64,000 nt of DNA, from NCBI RefSeq assembly GCF_030063365.1, contig NZ_JASISY010000007.1, forward strand, positions 1 through 64,000, written 5' to 3'. The position numbers were made by a program, and so were the translations under genes. Below the pieces are notes generated by a model. The model made no database searches and was not told where the DNA came from. It worked only from the letters and a program-made list of their open reading frames with translations. Source of the stretch: Cryobacterium sp. PH29-G1. GTDB taxonomy: Bacteria; Actinomycetota; Actinomycetes; Actinomycetales; Microbacteriaceae. This document shows positions 18,477 through 26,817 of this stretch, one piece after another (positions within the stretch are counted from its first letter, which is position 1; each line of letters begins with the position of its first letter).

Positions 18477-19934
18477 GTGTCAGAGTCCGGTTCAGCACAG
18501 GCAAATATTGGCGTCGTCGGTTTGGCGGTGATGGGCTCGAATCTCGCCCGCAACCTCGCCGGCCGCGAGGGAAACACCGTGGCGGTCTACAACCGCTCCC
18601 CCGAACGCACACGCCTGCTCACGACCGAGCACCCCGAGGCGAACTTCGTTGCTTCCGAGAGCATCGCCGACTTCGTCGCCTCGCTCACGAAGCCCCGCAC
18701 CGCCATCATCATGGTGCAGGCCGGCCGCGGAACCGACGCCGTTATCTCGCAGCTCTCGGAGTTGTTTGAGCCCGGCGATATCATCGTCGACGGTGGCAAC
18801 GCCGAATTCACCGACACCATCCGTCGCGAAAAGGAACAGAGCGCCAAGGGCCTCAACTTTGTCGGTGCCGGCATCTCCGGTGGCGAAGAGGGCGCCCTCA
18901 ACGGCCCGAGCATCATGCCCGGTGGCTCGGTGGAGGCGTACAAGACCCTCGGCCCCATTCTCGAATCCATCGCCGCCGTTGTCGACGGCGTGCCCTGCGT
19001 TACCCACATCGGCACCGACGGCGCCGGCCACTTCGTCAAGATGATCCACAACGGCATCGAGTACGCCGACATGCAGCTCATTGCCGAGGCCTACGACCTG
19101 CTCCGCAAGGTTGGCGGCCACTCCCCCGAGGCCATCGCCGACGTGTTCACCGACTGGAACGGCGGGGAGCTCAACAGCTACCTGATCGAAATCACGGCGG
19201 AGATTCTGCGCCAGGTCGACGCGAAGACCGGCAAGCCGTTCATCGACGTGGTGCTCGACGAGGCCGGTTCCAAGGGCACCGGCGTGTGGACCGTGCAGAA
19301 CGCGCTCGACCTCGGGGTTCCCGTCGGCGGAATCGCCGAGGCTGTCTTCGCCCGCGCCGTCTCGAGCCACCCGGAACAGCGCGGACCGGTGCGCGCCACC
19401 ATCACGGCTCGCCCCGAAATTGCCGTGGTCGGCCACACGTTCCAGGAAGACGTTCGCCAGGCGCTCTACGCGTCGAAGATCGTGGCCTACGCGCAGGGTT
19501 TCGACGCCATCATCGCCGGTGCGGCCAAATACAACTGGAACATCGACAAGGGCGCCATCGCCACCATCTGGCGCGGCGGCTGCATCATTCGGGCGCAGTT
19601 CCTCAACCGCATCGTCGACGCGTACGCCAACGACCCGTCGATCCCGTCCCTTCTCGTTGACCCGTACTTCGCCCAGGCCGTGGCCGACGGCGAGTCGGCC
19701 TGGCGCCGCGTGGTGTCGACGGCGACGCTGTCGGGCATCCCGGTTCCCGGATTCGCGTCAGCCTTGAGCTACTTCGACTCGCTCGCCAGCGAACGACTGC
19801 CGGCGGCCCTGGTACAGGGACAGCGGGACTTCTTCGGCGCCCACACCTACCACCGGGTCGACCTGCCCGGAACGTTCCACACCCTGTGGTCGGGCGACCG
19901 CACGGAAATCGTGACCGAGGCATCCACGCACTAG
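18477..19934 (+). CDS. gnd: 6-phosphogluconate dehydrogenase, decarboxylating (NADP)
   Basis: Oxidises 6-phosphogluconate to ribulose 5-phosphate and CO2. The 485-residue protein is the long dimeric form: Rossmann motif GVVGLAVMGSNLARN (about 12-26), VYNRSPERT, DGGNAEFTDTIRR, the substrate motif GISGGEEGALNGPSIMPGG, catalytic lysine/asparagine in GHFVKMIHNGIEYADMQ, and the C-terminal tail. The GTG start has AAAGGAG seven bases upstream. It is divergent from the gluconate kinase and transporter genes, linking gluconate use to the pentose phosphate pathway. Confidence 0.95.
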   Translation: MSESGSAQANIGVVGLAVMGSNLARNLAGREGNTVAVYNRSPERTRLLTTEHPEANFVASESIADFVASLTKPRTAIIMVQAGRGTDAVISQLSELFEPGDIIVDGGNAEFTDTIRREKEQSAKGLNFVGAGISGGEEGALNGPSIMPGGSVEAYKTLGPILESIAAVVDGVPCVTHIGTDGAGHFVKMIHNGIEYADMQLIAEAYDLLRKVGGHSPEAIADVFTDWNGGELNSYLIEITAEILRQVDAKTGKPFIDVVLDEAGSKGTGVWTVQNALDLGVPVGGIAEAVFARAVSSHPEQRGPVRATITARPEIAVVGHTFQEDVRQALYASKIVAYAQGFDAIIAGAAKYNWNIDKGAIATIWRGGCIIRAQFLNRIVDAYANDPSIPSLLVDPYFAQAVADGESAWRRVVSTATLSGIPVPGFASALSYFDSLASERLPAALVQGQRDFFGAHTYHRVDLPGTFHTLWSGDRTEIVTEASTH

Positions 19935-20002
19935 CCACCCGCCGGCCTGTTCTGTACTCAACCCGTCACTTCACACCCGGGTCTGGAACAATGGGGTCAC
20001 CC

Positions 20003-20368
20003 ATGACTGATAACCACCCCGAACTCTCCGGCTACGAACCCAACGACGACTACCGTCCACTCCGCGGGAAACACTTTACGTCGATCCTGCGCGTCGTGGT
20101 GGTGCTCGGCATTCTCGCCCTCGTCGTACCGGGCGTGCTCACGACGATGCGCGTAGCTTCCGACACCGCCGCCAATGCCTGCGTGAGCGCGGTGGCTCGG
20201 TATTACCCCTCCGCGGTCAACTTTGATGCCCGCTTCGAGCTCACCGGAGCGGGCGGGTTCGGCTGGCAGTGTTACGCGATCGACCAGAACGAGCGGGAGA
20301 CCTTTGTGACGCCACTCGGCGTCATCCCGTCGGCGCCACGCCAACTCGCCCCCGGCACACCCACCTAG
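20003..20368 (+). CDS. Small single-pass membrane protein of unknown function
   Basis: Not a family I recognise. The 121-residue protein MTDNHPELSGYEPNDDYRP has an acidic cytoplasmic N-terminus, one membrane helix (FTSILRVVVVLGILALVVPG, about residues 25-44) and a small extracytoplasmic domain with two cysteines (ANACVSAVARYY and WQCYAID) that could form a disulfide. An in-frame ATG at 19991 is an alternative start. It follows gnd by about 70 bases, in the same direction. Confidence 0.65.
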   Translation: MTDNHPELSGYEPNDDYRPLRGKHFTSILRVVVVLGILALVVPGVLTTMRVASDTAANACVSAVARYYPSAVNFDARFELTGAGGFGWQCYAIDQNERETFVTPLGVIPSAPRQLAPGTPT

Positions 20369-20374
20369 CGAGCA

Positions 20375-20513
20375 CGCCGCCGAGCCGTGAGTTTCGTCGG
20401 ACCCGCGCCGCCGAGCCGTGAGTCTCGCCCCGAAAACGGCCCGAAACGGGCTTAACCTCACGTCTCAGCGATTGAAACTCACGTCTCGGCGAGAACGCGA
20501 GAACGCGAGAACG
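20375..20513. repeat. REP-like array plus 8-base tandem repeat
   Basis: Four copies of a unit close to CGCCGAGMCGTGAG lie in head-to-tail pairs: two forward (20375-20392, 20406-20423) and two inverted (20457-20470, 20478-20491), so the block can fold on itself. GAGAACGC then repeats nearly three times (20491-20513). The block lies between convergent genes, typical for REP elements. Confidence 0.7.
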
Positions 20514-20562
20514 TTTGCGTAACGCGCAAGCGCAGCATCCATTCTTGGCGCCGTTAAAGAAG

Positions 20563-20592
20563 CGGAGGCGGCGGCCATAGCCACCGCCTCCG
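20563..20592 (-). terminator. Terminator of prs
   Basis: Nine-base stem CGGAGGCGG (20563-20571) with CCGCCTCCG (20584-20592), plus three more inner pairs in the loop, is followed on the minus strand by CTTCTTTAA. Confidence 0.75.
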
Positions 20593-20627
20593 AAATCAGC
20601 CCCGTGCGCGGCTGAGCAACCTACCTG

Positions 20628-21605
20628 TTACGCGGCGCCGTCAAACATTGAGGTGACCGAACCCTCGTCGAAGACCTCGTGGATGGCGCGGGCCAGAAGC
20701 GGCGCGATCGGCAGCACGGTAAGGGTCGGGAAGCGCTTCTCCGGCGGAATCGGCAGGGTGTCGGTGACGACGACGGCGCTGATGGCTGGGTTCTGCAGCA
20801 TGTCCACGGCCGGGTCGCTGAACACGGCGTGGGTGGCGGCGACGACAACGCCGATGGCGCCGGCCTCACGCAGAGCTTCGGCGGCGAGGGCGATCGTGCG
20901 GCCGGTGTCGATCATGTCGTCGACCAGCAGGCAGACGCGGCCGCGAACCTGGCCGACAATCTCGTGCACGGAGACCCGGTTCGGCACGAGCGGGTCGCGA
21001 CGCTTGTGGATGATGGCCAGCGGCACGCCGAGGCGGTCGCTCCAGATGTCGGCGACACGCACGCGACCCATGTCGGGCGAAACCACGGTGAGGGTAGCGG
21101 GGTCAAGCTTTTCGCGGAAGTGCTCGAGCAGCACCGGCATCGCGAACAGGTGGTCGACGGGCCCGTCGAAGAAACCCTGAATCTGGGCGGCGTGCAGGTC
21201 GATCGACATGATGCGATCGGCGCCGGCGACCTTGAACAGGTCGGCCACGAGGCGGGCCGAGATCGGCTCGCGGCCGCGACCCTTTTTGTCCTGTCGGGCG
21301 TAGGGATAGAACGGGGCCACCACCGTGATGCGCTTGGCCGAGGCCCGCTTGAGCGCGTCAACCATGATGAGCTGTTCCATCAGCCATTCGTTGATCGGCG
21401 CGGTGTGGGACTGGATGACGAAAGCATCCGAGCCACGCACGCTCTCGTCGAACCGGGCATACAGCTCGCCGTTGGCGAAGGTGCGTGCGTCGGTGTGGAG
21501 CAGCTCTGAACCAAGCTCCGTTGCGATATCGAGCGCGAGCTGCGGGTGTGCTCGCCCCGAAACCAGTACTAGTCGTTTATCGCCGCTGGTCTTGATTTCC
21601 GACAC
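20628..21605 (-). CDS. prs: Ribose-phosphate pyrophosphokinase
   Basis: Makes PRPP from ribose 5-phosphate and ATP for nucleotide, His and Trp synthesis. The 325-residue protein shows the class I motifs: ANGELYARFDESVRG, the flexible-loop sequence YPYARQDKKGRGREPISARLVAD in pieces near residue 100, the metal/PRPP site SIDLHAAQIQGFF, and the PRPP loop LVDDMIDTGRTI. The GTG start directly follows the glmU stop codon, with GGAG upstream. glmU-prs is a conserved pair. Confidence 0.96.
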   Translation of the reverse strand: MSEIKTSGDKRLVLVSGRAHPQLALDIATELGSELLHTDARTFANGELYARFDESVRGSDAFVIQSHTAPINEWLMEQLIMVDALKRASAKRITVVAPFYPYARQDKKGRGREPISARLVADLFKVAGADRIMSIDLHAAQIQGFFDGPVDHLFAMPVLLEHFREKLDPATLTVVSPDMGRVRVADIWSDRLGVPLAIIHKRRDPLVPNRVSVHEIVGQVRGRVCLLVDDMIDTGRTIALAAEALREAGAIGVVVAATHAVFSDPAVDMLQNPAISAVVVTDTLPIPPEKRFPTLTVLPIAPLLARAIHEVFDEGSVTSMFDGAA

Positions 21606-23063
21606 CTATTCTCCAGTCTTCGTGCTGTCCACGCGTTCTGTGTTGCTCAGGCTGGCGGCCGCGGCGGTCGCCGCGGCTGTACCCGGACGGTTGGCGTGAA
21701 CCCAGCCGTCCATATTGCGTTGCGGGGCCACGTTGATGGCCAATGCGCCGGCCGGCACGCTCTTGCGAACGACCGTGCCTGCGCCCGTGTACGCTCCGTC
21801 TCCAATTGTAATCGGCGCGACGAACACGTTGTGCGACCCGGTGCGCACGTGCGACCCGATCGCCGAGTGGTGCTTGGCCACGCCGTCGTAGTTGGCGAAG
21901 ATTGTTCCCGCGCCGATATTCGATCCGACGCCCACGGTGGCATCGCCCACATAGCTCAGGTGCGGCACCTTGCTGCCTGCGCCGATCTGGGCGTTCTTGG
22001 TCTCGACGAAGGCGCCGATCTTGCCGTCAGCACCGAGCACGGTATTGGGACGCAAGTAGGAGAACGGGCCAACGGATGCCCCGGATTCGATCACCGCGAG
22101 GGTCGCGTCGGTGCGATTCACGCGGGCACCCTGGCCAATCTCGCAGTCGCGCAGGGTGCTATCCGGGCCGATGATGGCGCCGGTGGCCACCACGGTGGCC
22201 CCCACGATCTGGGTGCCCGGCAGCACGGTGACATCGGCCGCGAGCACCGCCTTCAGATCGATCCAGGTCGTGGCCGGGTCTTGCACGGTCACGCCGGCGA
22301 GCTGCCAGCCGCGCACGATCAGTGCGTTGAGCTTCTGCGCGGTGTCACCGAGCTGGGCGCGGTCGTTGATGCCGGCGACGATCCAGGCGTCTGCGACGGG
22401 AACGGCGCTCACCTCCGAACCGGCCCGGCGCAGCAGCTGCACCACATCAGTGAGGTATTTCTCACCCTGAGCGTTGGCGGTGGTGAGCTGGGCGAGCTGC
22501 TCGCGCAGGGCACTCAACCCGAACAGGTACACGCCGGCGTTGATCTCGGTGACGGCCAACTCGGCATCCGTTGCATCCTTCTGCTCAACGATGCGGTCAA
22601 AAACACCCTCGACCGAGCGGATGATGCGGCCATAGCCGGTCGCGTCGTCCGGGTAGGCGGAGAGAACGGTACCGGCGGCGGCTCCCTTGCGGTGGGAGGC
22701 GATAAAGGAGGTGAGGGTGGCCGCGTTCAGGAGCGGCACGTCACCGTTGATGACGAGTACGTCACCGTCGAAATCGGCCGGCAGCGCGGCGACGGCCTGC
22801 TCGACGGCCCGGCCGGTGCCCGGAATCTCGTCCTGATCGACGATCGTGCTCTCCGGCAGGTCTTCCGCCACGACGGCGGCGAGCAGGTCACGTTCGTGGC
22901 GCACAACCGTGACGACGTGTGCGGCGTCCAGTGCGCGCGCGGTGGCCAGCACATGGCTGACGATCGGAACTCCAGCGAGCGGATGCAGCAGCTTCGGCAG
23001 GCTGGATTTCATACGGGTACCCTGACCGGCGGCTAATACGATGATGGCGAGGCGGGCATCTGT
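21606..23063 (-). CDS. glmU: Bifunctional GlmU, UDP-GlcNAc synthesis
   Basis: Acetylates glucosamine 1-phosphate and transfers UMP to give UDP-GlcNAc for peptidoglycan. The 485-residue protein has the uridyltransferase motif LAAGQGTRMKSSLPK near the N-terminus (about 10-24), GDVPLL, then a left-handed beta-helix acetyltransferase domain with hexapeptide repeats and the active-site segment LSYVGDATVG/NYDGVAKHHS. I chose the GTG (MTDARLA) preceded by TAGGAA; a start at 23105 would add a non-conserved extension. It is directly upstream of prs and downstream of tRNA-Gln. Confidence 0.95.
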   Translation of the reverse strand, partial: TDARLAIIVLAAGQGTRMKSSLPKLLHPLAGVPIVSHVLATARALDAAHVVTVVRHERDLLAAVVAEDLPESTIVDQDEIPGTGRAVEQAVAALPADFDGDVLVINGDVPLLNAATLTSFIASHRKGAAAGTVLSAYPDDATGYGRIIRSVEGVFDRIVEQKDATDAELAVTEINAGVYLFGLSALREQLAQLTTANAQGEKYLTDVVQLLRRAGSEVSAVPVADAWIVAGINDRAQLGDTAQKLNALIVRGWQLAGVTVQDPATTWIDLKAVLAADVTVLPGTQIVGATVVATGAIIGPDSTLRDCEIGQGARVNRTDATLAVIESGASVGPFSYLRPNTVLGADGKIGAFVETKNAQIGAGSKVPHLSYVGDATVGVGSNIGAGTIFANYDGVAKHHSAIGSHVRTGSHNVFVAPITIGDGAYTGAGTVVRKSVPAGALAINVAPQRNMDGWVHANRPGTAAATAAAASLSNTERVDSTKTGE

Positions 23064-23115
23064 CACAGTATTCCTAACGCTGGGATGAGAGAGAGAAGCG
23101 CGCAACGAGTGCGTG

Positions 23116-23187
23116 CTCCGCCACCAGGATTCGAACCTGGACCGAACAGCTCCAAAGGCTGCCGTGCTGCCGTTACACTATGGCGGA
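23116..23187 (-). tRNA. tRNA-Gln (anticodon TTG)
   Basis: 72 bases without an encoded CCA. The acceptor stem TCCGCCA/TGGCGGA is perfect with discriminator G. The anticodon loop CTTTGGA gives TTG, reading CAA. The T-arm GGTTCGAATCC is standard. It lies just upstream of glmU on the same strand. Confidence 0.97.
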
Positions 23188-23297
23188 ACGTTCCGGCCGA
23201 GGCCAGTAACTAGTCAAGTGTGCCAGATTCCAGCGGCCCCCGGCACCGCCGACGCCGTCGCAGCGGTCTGCGGGCGAAGAAACCCCCCGGTAAGCGC

Positions 23298-23303
23298 GAT
23301 AAT
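23298..23303 (+). promoter_or_regulatory. -10 element of the MarR gene
   Basis: GATAAT followed by six bases and the ATG at 23310. The same six bases contain GGAG, so a short-leader mRNA is also possible. Confidence 0.45.
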
Positions 23304-23309
23304 GGAGCA

Positions 23310-23801
23310 ATGCCTGGCAATGATGAAGTCGACCGAATCGTCGATTCGTGGCTGCGTGAACGGCCCGATCTAGATTTTGCGCCGCTGCAAGTACTCAGCC
23401 GGGTGGCCCGATTGTCCAAGCACCTCGACCGGGCCCGTCGCACGGCGTTCTCCCGCTCGGAACTCGCGTCGTGGGAGTTCGACGTGCTCTCGGCCCTGCG
23501 CCGGGCTGGCACGCCCTACGAGCTCAGCCCTAAGGCTCTGTTGCTGCAGACGCTCGTCTCCAGCGGCACCATGACGAACCGCATCGACGGGCTCGTTGAC
23601 CGCGGGCTGGTCAAACGCCGCTCCGCACCCAACGATGGCCGCGGCATCCTGGTGGGCATGACGCCCGCCGGCCTCACCCGAGTGGATGCCGCCATCACCC
23701 GGCTGGTCGACGCCGAAGCTGATCTGCTCGACACCCTCTCAGCGGGCGACCAGGAGCGATTGGCCGGTCTGCTGCGCAAGCTCAGCTTGGACTTCGACTG
23801 A
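23310..23801 (+). CDS. MarR-family transcriptional regulator
   Basis: Winged-helix regulator of 163 residues. Visible elements: recognition region LSPKALLLQTLVSSGTMTNRIDGLVDRGLV (in pieces, about residues 70-98) and the wing KRRSAPNDGRGILVGMTPAG. The ligand and targets are unknown. It faces the met importer operon convergently, so it need not control it. An extended reading from 23220 adds an Arg-rich stretch that is probably not translated. Confidence 0.85.
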   Translation: MPGNDEVDRIVDSWLRERPDLDFAPLQVLSRVARLSKHLDRARRTAFSRSELASWEFDVLSALRRAGTPYELSPKALLLQTLVSSGTMTNRIDGLVDRGLVKRRSAPNDGRGILVGMTPAGLTRVDAAITRLVDAEADLLDTLSAGDQERLAGLLRKLSLDFD

Positions 23802-23885
23802 GATTTCGCTGAGCTCGAGACGCCGGCGTGTTTCGACAGCCTCAACAACCGGCGTGCCGGCTCCTCGACCAGCGCGGCACGCCAA

Positions 23886-24545
23886 CTACCGGCGCAGGGC
23901 CTTGCGGGCGAGGTAGTTGCCGAAGAACTGCACGAATTGCACGAGCACAATGATCAACAGCACCGCAGCCCAGGTCACGATCGGGTTGAACTGACGGTAG
24001 CCATATTGCAGGGCGAAGTTACCCAGGCCGCCGCCGCCGACATAGCCGGCGACCGCTGACATATCCACGAGCGCGACAAAGATAAAGGTATAGCCCAGAA
24101 TCAGCGGTCCGAGCGCTTCGGGCAGCAATACCGTGGCAATGATGCGAATCGGTCCGGCACCGACGCTGCGCGCCGCGTCGATCACGCCGGGTGTCACGGT
24201 GAGCAGGTTCTGTTCCACGATACGGGCCATCGCGAAGGACGCCGCGAGGGCGATCGTGAAGACGATGGCGTTGTTGCCGATGCCGCTGCCGGTGACCGCT
24301 CGGGCGAGTGGTTGCGCCGCCGCGAGAAAAATAATGAACGGAATAGGACGAACGAAATTGACCAGCAGGTTGAGCACGAAGAACAGCGGCTTGTTCTCGA
24401 GAATGCTGCCGGCTCGGGTGAGGTAGAGCCCGAGGCCCACCAGCAGGCCGCCGAGTCCGCCGAAGAACAGGGTGAGCGCCACGATGTACAGGGTCTCGTA
24501 GGCGGCCGTCCAGAGTTCGGGCAGCAGATCGATGAGTGCATCCAT
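23886..24545 (-). CDS. metI: Methionine ABC transporter permease
   Basis: Membrane subunit of the D/L-methionine importer. The 219-residue protein has about five membrane helices and the MetI signature FVRPIPFIIFLAAAQPL, the EAA-type loop GVIDAARSVGAGPIRIIATVLLPEALG and VGGGGLGNFALQYGY. It starts one base after the metN stop, so the two are coupled. Confidence 0.93.
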   Translation of the reverse strand: MDALIDLLPELWTAAYETLYIVALTLFFGGLGGLLVGLGLYLTRAGSILENKPLFFVLNLLVNFVRPIPFIIFLAAAQPLARAVTGSGIGNNAIVFTIALAASFAMARIVEQNLLTVTPGVIDAARSVGAGPIRIIATVLLPEALGPLILGYTFIFVALVDMSAVAGYVGGGGLGNFALQYGYRQFNPIVTWAAVLLIIVLVQFVQFFGNYLARKALRR

Positions 24546-24546
24546 G

Positions 24547-25575
24547 TCAGCGCACCTCCGTAACTGTCGTGAGCGTTCGAATGTGCTCGAGTACCCGGTC
24601 GATGACCGGGTCGGCGCCAGTCAGGGCGAGTGTGAGGTGCCCGAACGGGCGCCCCTGAATTTCATTGATACCGCCGTAGACGACCTCGAAGGTCACCCCG
24701 GCCGCCGACAACTCGCCGAAGACCTCCTTCTGATCGACCGCGCTGTCACGAAAAGCCAGCGTGACGATGCGCCCGGCGTGCCGAAGGCGCAGCACGGCGA
24801 GTTCCGCGGGCGAGGGAACCCCCTTGACCACGGTCGAAACGAAACGAGCGGATGCCGCGCATTGCGGGTTCGAGAAGACGTCGAAGACGGGTCCGCGTTC
24901 GATGACCCGGCCCTGATCCATCACGGCGACCTTGGTCGCGATGGTCTGGATGACATCCATCTCGTGCGTGATCACGATGATGGTGACACCAAATTCCGCA
25001 TTGACCCGCTTGAGCAGCGCGAGTACCTCATGGGTGGTTTCGGGGTCAAGGGCGCTCGTCGCCTCATCGGCGAGCAGGATGCTCGGCTGGGTGGCGAGGG
25101 CGCGGGCGATGCCCACCCGTTGCTTTTGCCCGCCGGAGAGCTGGTCGGGAAAGGACCCGGCCTTGTCTGCCAGGCCGACGAAATCAAGTAGTTCGGCCAC
25201 GCGGGCGGCACGCTGCTCCTTGGGGTACCCGGCGACTTCAAGCGGATAGGCCACGTTGCGGGCGACCGAGCGGGAGCCGAGCAGGTTGAACTGCTGAAAG
25301 ATCATGCCGATACCGAGGCGTACCTGGCGCAGGTCGCGCTCAGGCAGGGGAGCGATGTCTTGCCCGTTCACCCAGATCTCACCGGAAGTGGTGCGTTCCA
25401 GCGCGTTGACGAGCCGCACCAGGGTGCTCTTGCCGGCACCCGAGTAGCCGATGATGCCGTAAATGTCACCGGCCTCGACGTCGAGGCTCACGCCGTCGAT
25501 CGCCGTGACGCTCGCGCCGTCCTTGGTCGTGGGCGGGTACACCTTGCCCACATTTCGCAGACTGACTACAGCCAT
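24547..25575 (-). CDS. metN: Methionine ABC transporter ATP-binding protein with NIL domain
   Basis: Energises methionine uptake. The 342-residue protein has Walker A GYSGAGKST (about 43-51), ABC signature LSGGQKQR and Walker B SILLADEATSALD. The C-terminal ~90 residues are the NIL/ACT-like domain that in E. coli binds methionine and shuts off transport. The ATG of MAVVSLRN follows GAGG; an upstream start would add a charged stretch not seen in MetN. Confidence 0.93.
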   Translation of the reverse strand: MAVVSLRNVGKVYPPTTKDGASVTAIDGVSLDVEAGDIYGIIGYSGAGKSTLVRLVNALERTTSGEIWVNGQDIAPLPERDLRQVRLGIGMIFQQFNLLGSRSVARNVAYPLEVAGYPKEQRAARVAELLDFVGLADKAGSFPDQLSGGQKQRVGIARALATQPSILLADEATSALDPETTHEVLALLKRVNAEFGVTIIVITHEMDVIQTIATKVAVMDQGRVIERGPVFDVFSNPQCAASARFVSTVVKGVPSPAELAVLRLRHAGRIVTLAFRDSAVDQKEVFGELSAAGVTFEVVYGGINEIQGRPFGHLTLALTGADPVIDRVLEHIRTLTTVTEVR

Positions 25576-25618
25576 CCGTTTGCCTCGCTCTTCTTCTCGC
25601 CGATTACTGCCGGACACA

Positions 25619-25659
25619 ACAGCGCAGTCCGGGGCGGTGCTTCCCCCGGACTGCGCTGT
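25619..25659 (-). terminator. Strong stem-loop between metQ and metN
   Basis: A perfect 16-base inverted repeat (25619-25634 with 25644-25659) with a nine-base loop, 15 bases past the metQ stop. TTGTG follows on the minus strand, so it may act as a partial terminator that keeps metQ expression above metN-metI. Confidence 0.8.
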
Positions 25660-25674
25660 GCGTGACGCGGATGT

Positions 25675-26565
25675 TTACTGGGCGGCCTTGATCTCGGTCT
25701 GAATCCCGGCCAGGGACTTCTCGAGGTCGGCCACCGGGGTGCTCAGCAGCACAGCGGTGTCGCCGGACACTGCATACACGCCGTCCTGAACGGCCGGCGT
25801 ATTTTGGAAGATCTGCACGAGCTTCTGGAAGGTCGTGTTCGTTTTGTCTTCGTCGCGTGAGACGAAGATGTTCGCGTAGGGCAGGGCCTTGGGGTCGGTC
25901 GCGTCGTCGGTGGCGATGGCCTCGTCAAACCTGAGTCCGGCTTTCTCGGCGAAGTCGTTGTTGATGATCGCGGCTGCAACGTCGGGCAGGGAGCTCGCGG
26001 TGATCGAGGCCTCTAGCGCCGTGACCTTGACCTTCGACGCGTCTTCGTCGATATCGGCGAGGCTCGAGTAAATGGTGCCGCCATCGGTCAGCTTGATCAG
26101 TCCGTTGGACTGCAGGATGACGAGCGCACGGGCCTGGTTGCTGTCGTCGTTGGGTACGGCGATGGTATCGCCCTTGACGATGTCGTCGATGTTGCTGTAC
26201 TCAGTGGAATACAGGCCGAGCGGGTAGATCGCCGTGGCACCGATCGGGGCCAGGTCTTCACCGCTGGCCTCGTTGTATTCGGCGAGGTAAACGATGTGCT
26301 GAAACTGGGAAAGGTCAATCTCACCGGCGGTGAGGGCGGGGTTCACCTGCTCGTACTTCGCGAAGTCGACGATCTCGATCTCGATGCCCTCATCCGCGGC
26401 GGCCTCCGTGAAAACGTCCCAATAGGGGTCGCTGGCACCGACGACGCCGATTTTGATGGCGTCACCGTCGGTGCCGGTGGCGGGCTGGGTGGAGGCTCCG
26501 GCGCAGCCGGCCAGCAAGGCGACGAGGGGGACGACCGCGAGGGCGGCGAGCAGGTTCTTCTTCAC
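25675..26565 (-). CDS. metQ: Methionine-binding lipoprotein
   Basis: Surface-anchored substrate-binding protein of the NlpA/MetQ family, 296 residues. The GTG (MKKNLLAALAV) follows AAGGA. The lipobox LAGC puts the lipid on C21. Family features seen: IKIGVVGASDPYWDVFTEAAADE, the YLAEYNEASGED region, and QARALVILQSNGLIKL. First gene of metQ-metN-metI. The 250 bases upstream hold its promoter; I searched them by eye for a SAM riboswitch and did not find one. Confidence 0.92.
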   Translation of the reverse strand: MKKNLLAALAVVPLVALLAGCAGASTQPATGTDGDAIKIGVVGASDPYWDVFTEAAADEGIEIEIVDFAKYEQVNPALTAGEIDLSQFQHIVYLAEYNEASGEDLAPIGATAIYPLGLYSTEYSNIDDIVKGDTIAVPNDDSNQARALVILQSNGLIKLTDGGTIYSSLADIDEDASKVKVTALEASITASSLPDVAAAIINNDFAEKAGLRFDEAIATDDATDPKALPYANIFVSRDEDKTNTTFQKLVQIFQNTPAVQDGVYAVSGDTAVLLSTPVADLEKSLAGIQTEIKAAQ

Positions 26566-26817
26566 GGGAGTTCCTTCGGAAAGTGGCAGTTGGGAGTATC
26601 GGTTCGGTCTCGGCGGGCGCAACGCAGCGAGATGATTCCGTCAACGGCGTGACGAAATGCACCGACGCTGTACCGGCGCGAAAGAATGACCGGTCAGACT
26701 ACGAGGCTGGCCCACGAGAGGCTGGGTACCGCGGCTGCGCGGATACCCGTTAACGATACGTGCCGAAGCTGCAACGCGTGGCCGACTTCGACACACTACG
26801 TCACAGCTTCTGCGATG

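Noticed and set aside
26566..26817. SAM riboswitch upstream of metQ
   Set aside because: The minus-strand leader shows some hairpins, but I could not match the conserved core of SAM-I, SAM-IV or SAH classes. A covariance-model search would decide.
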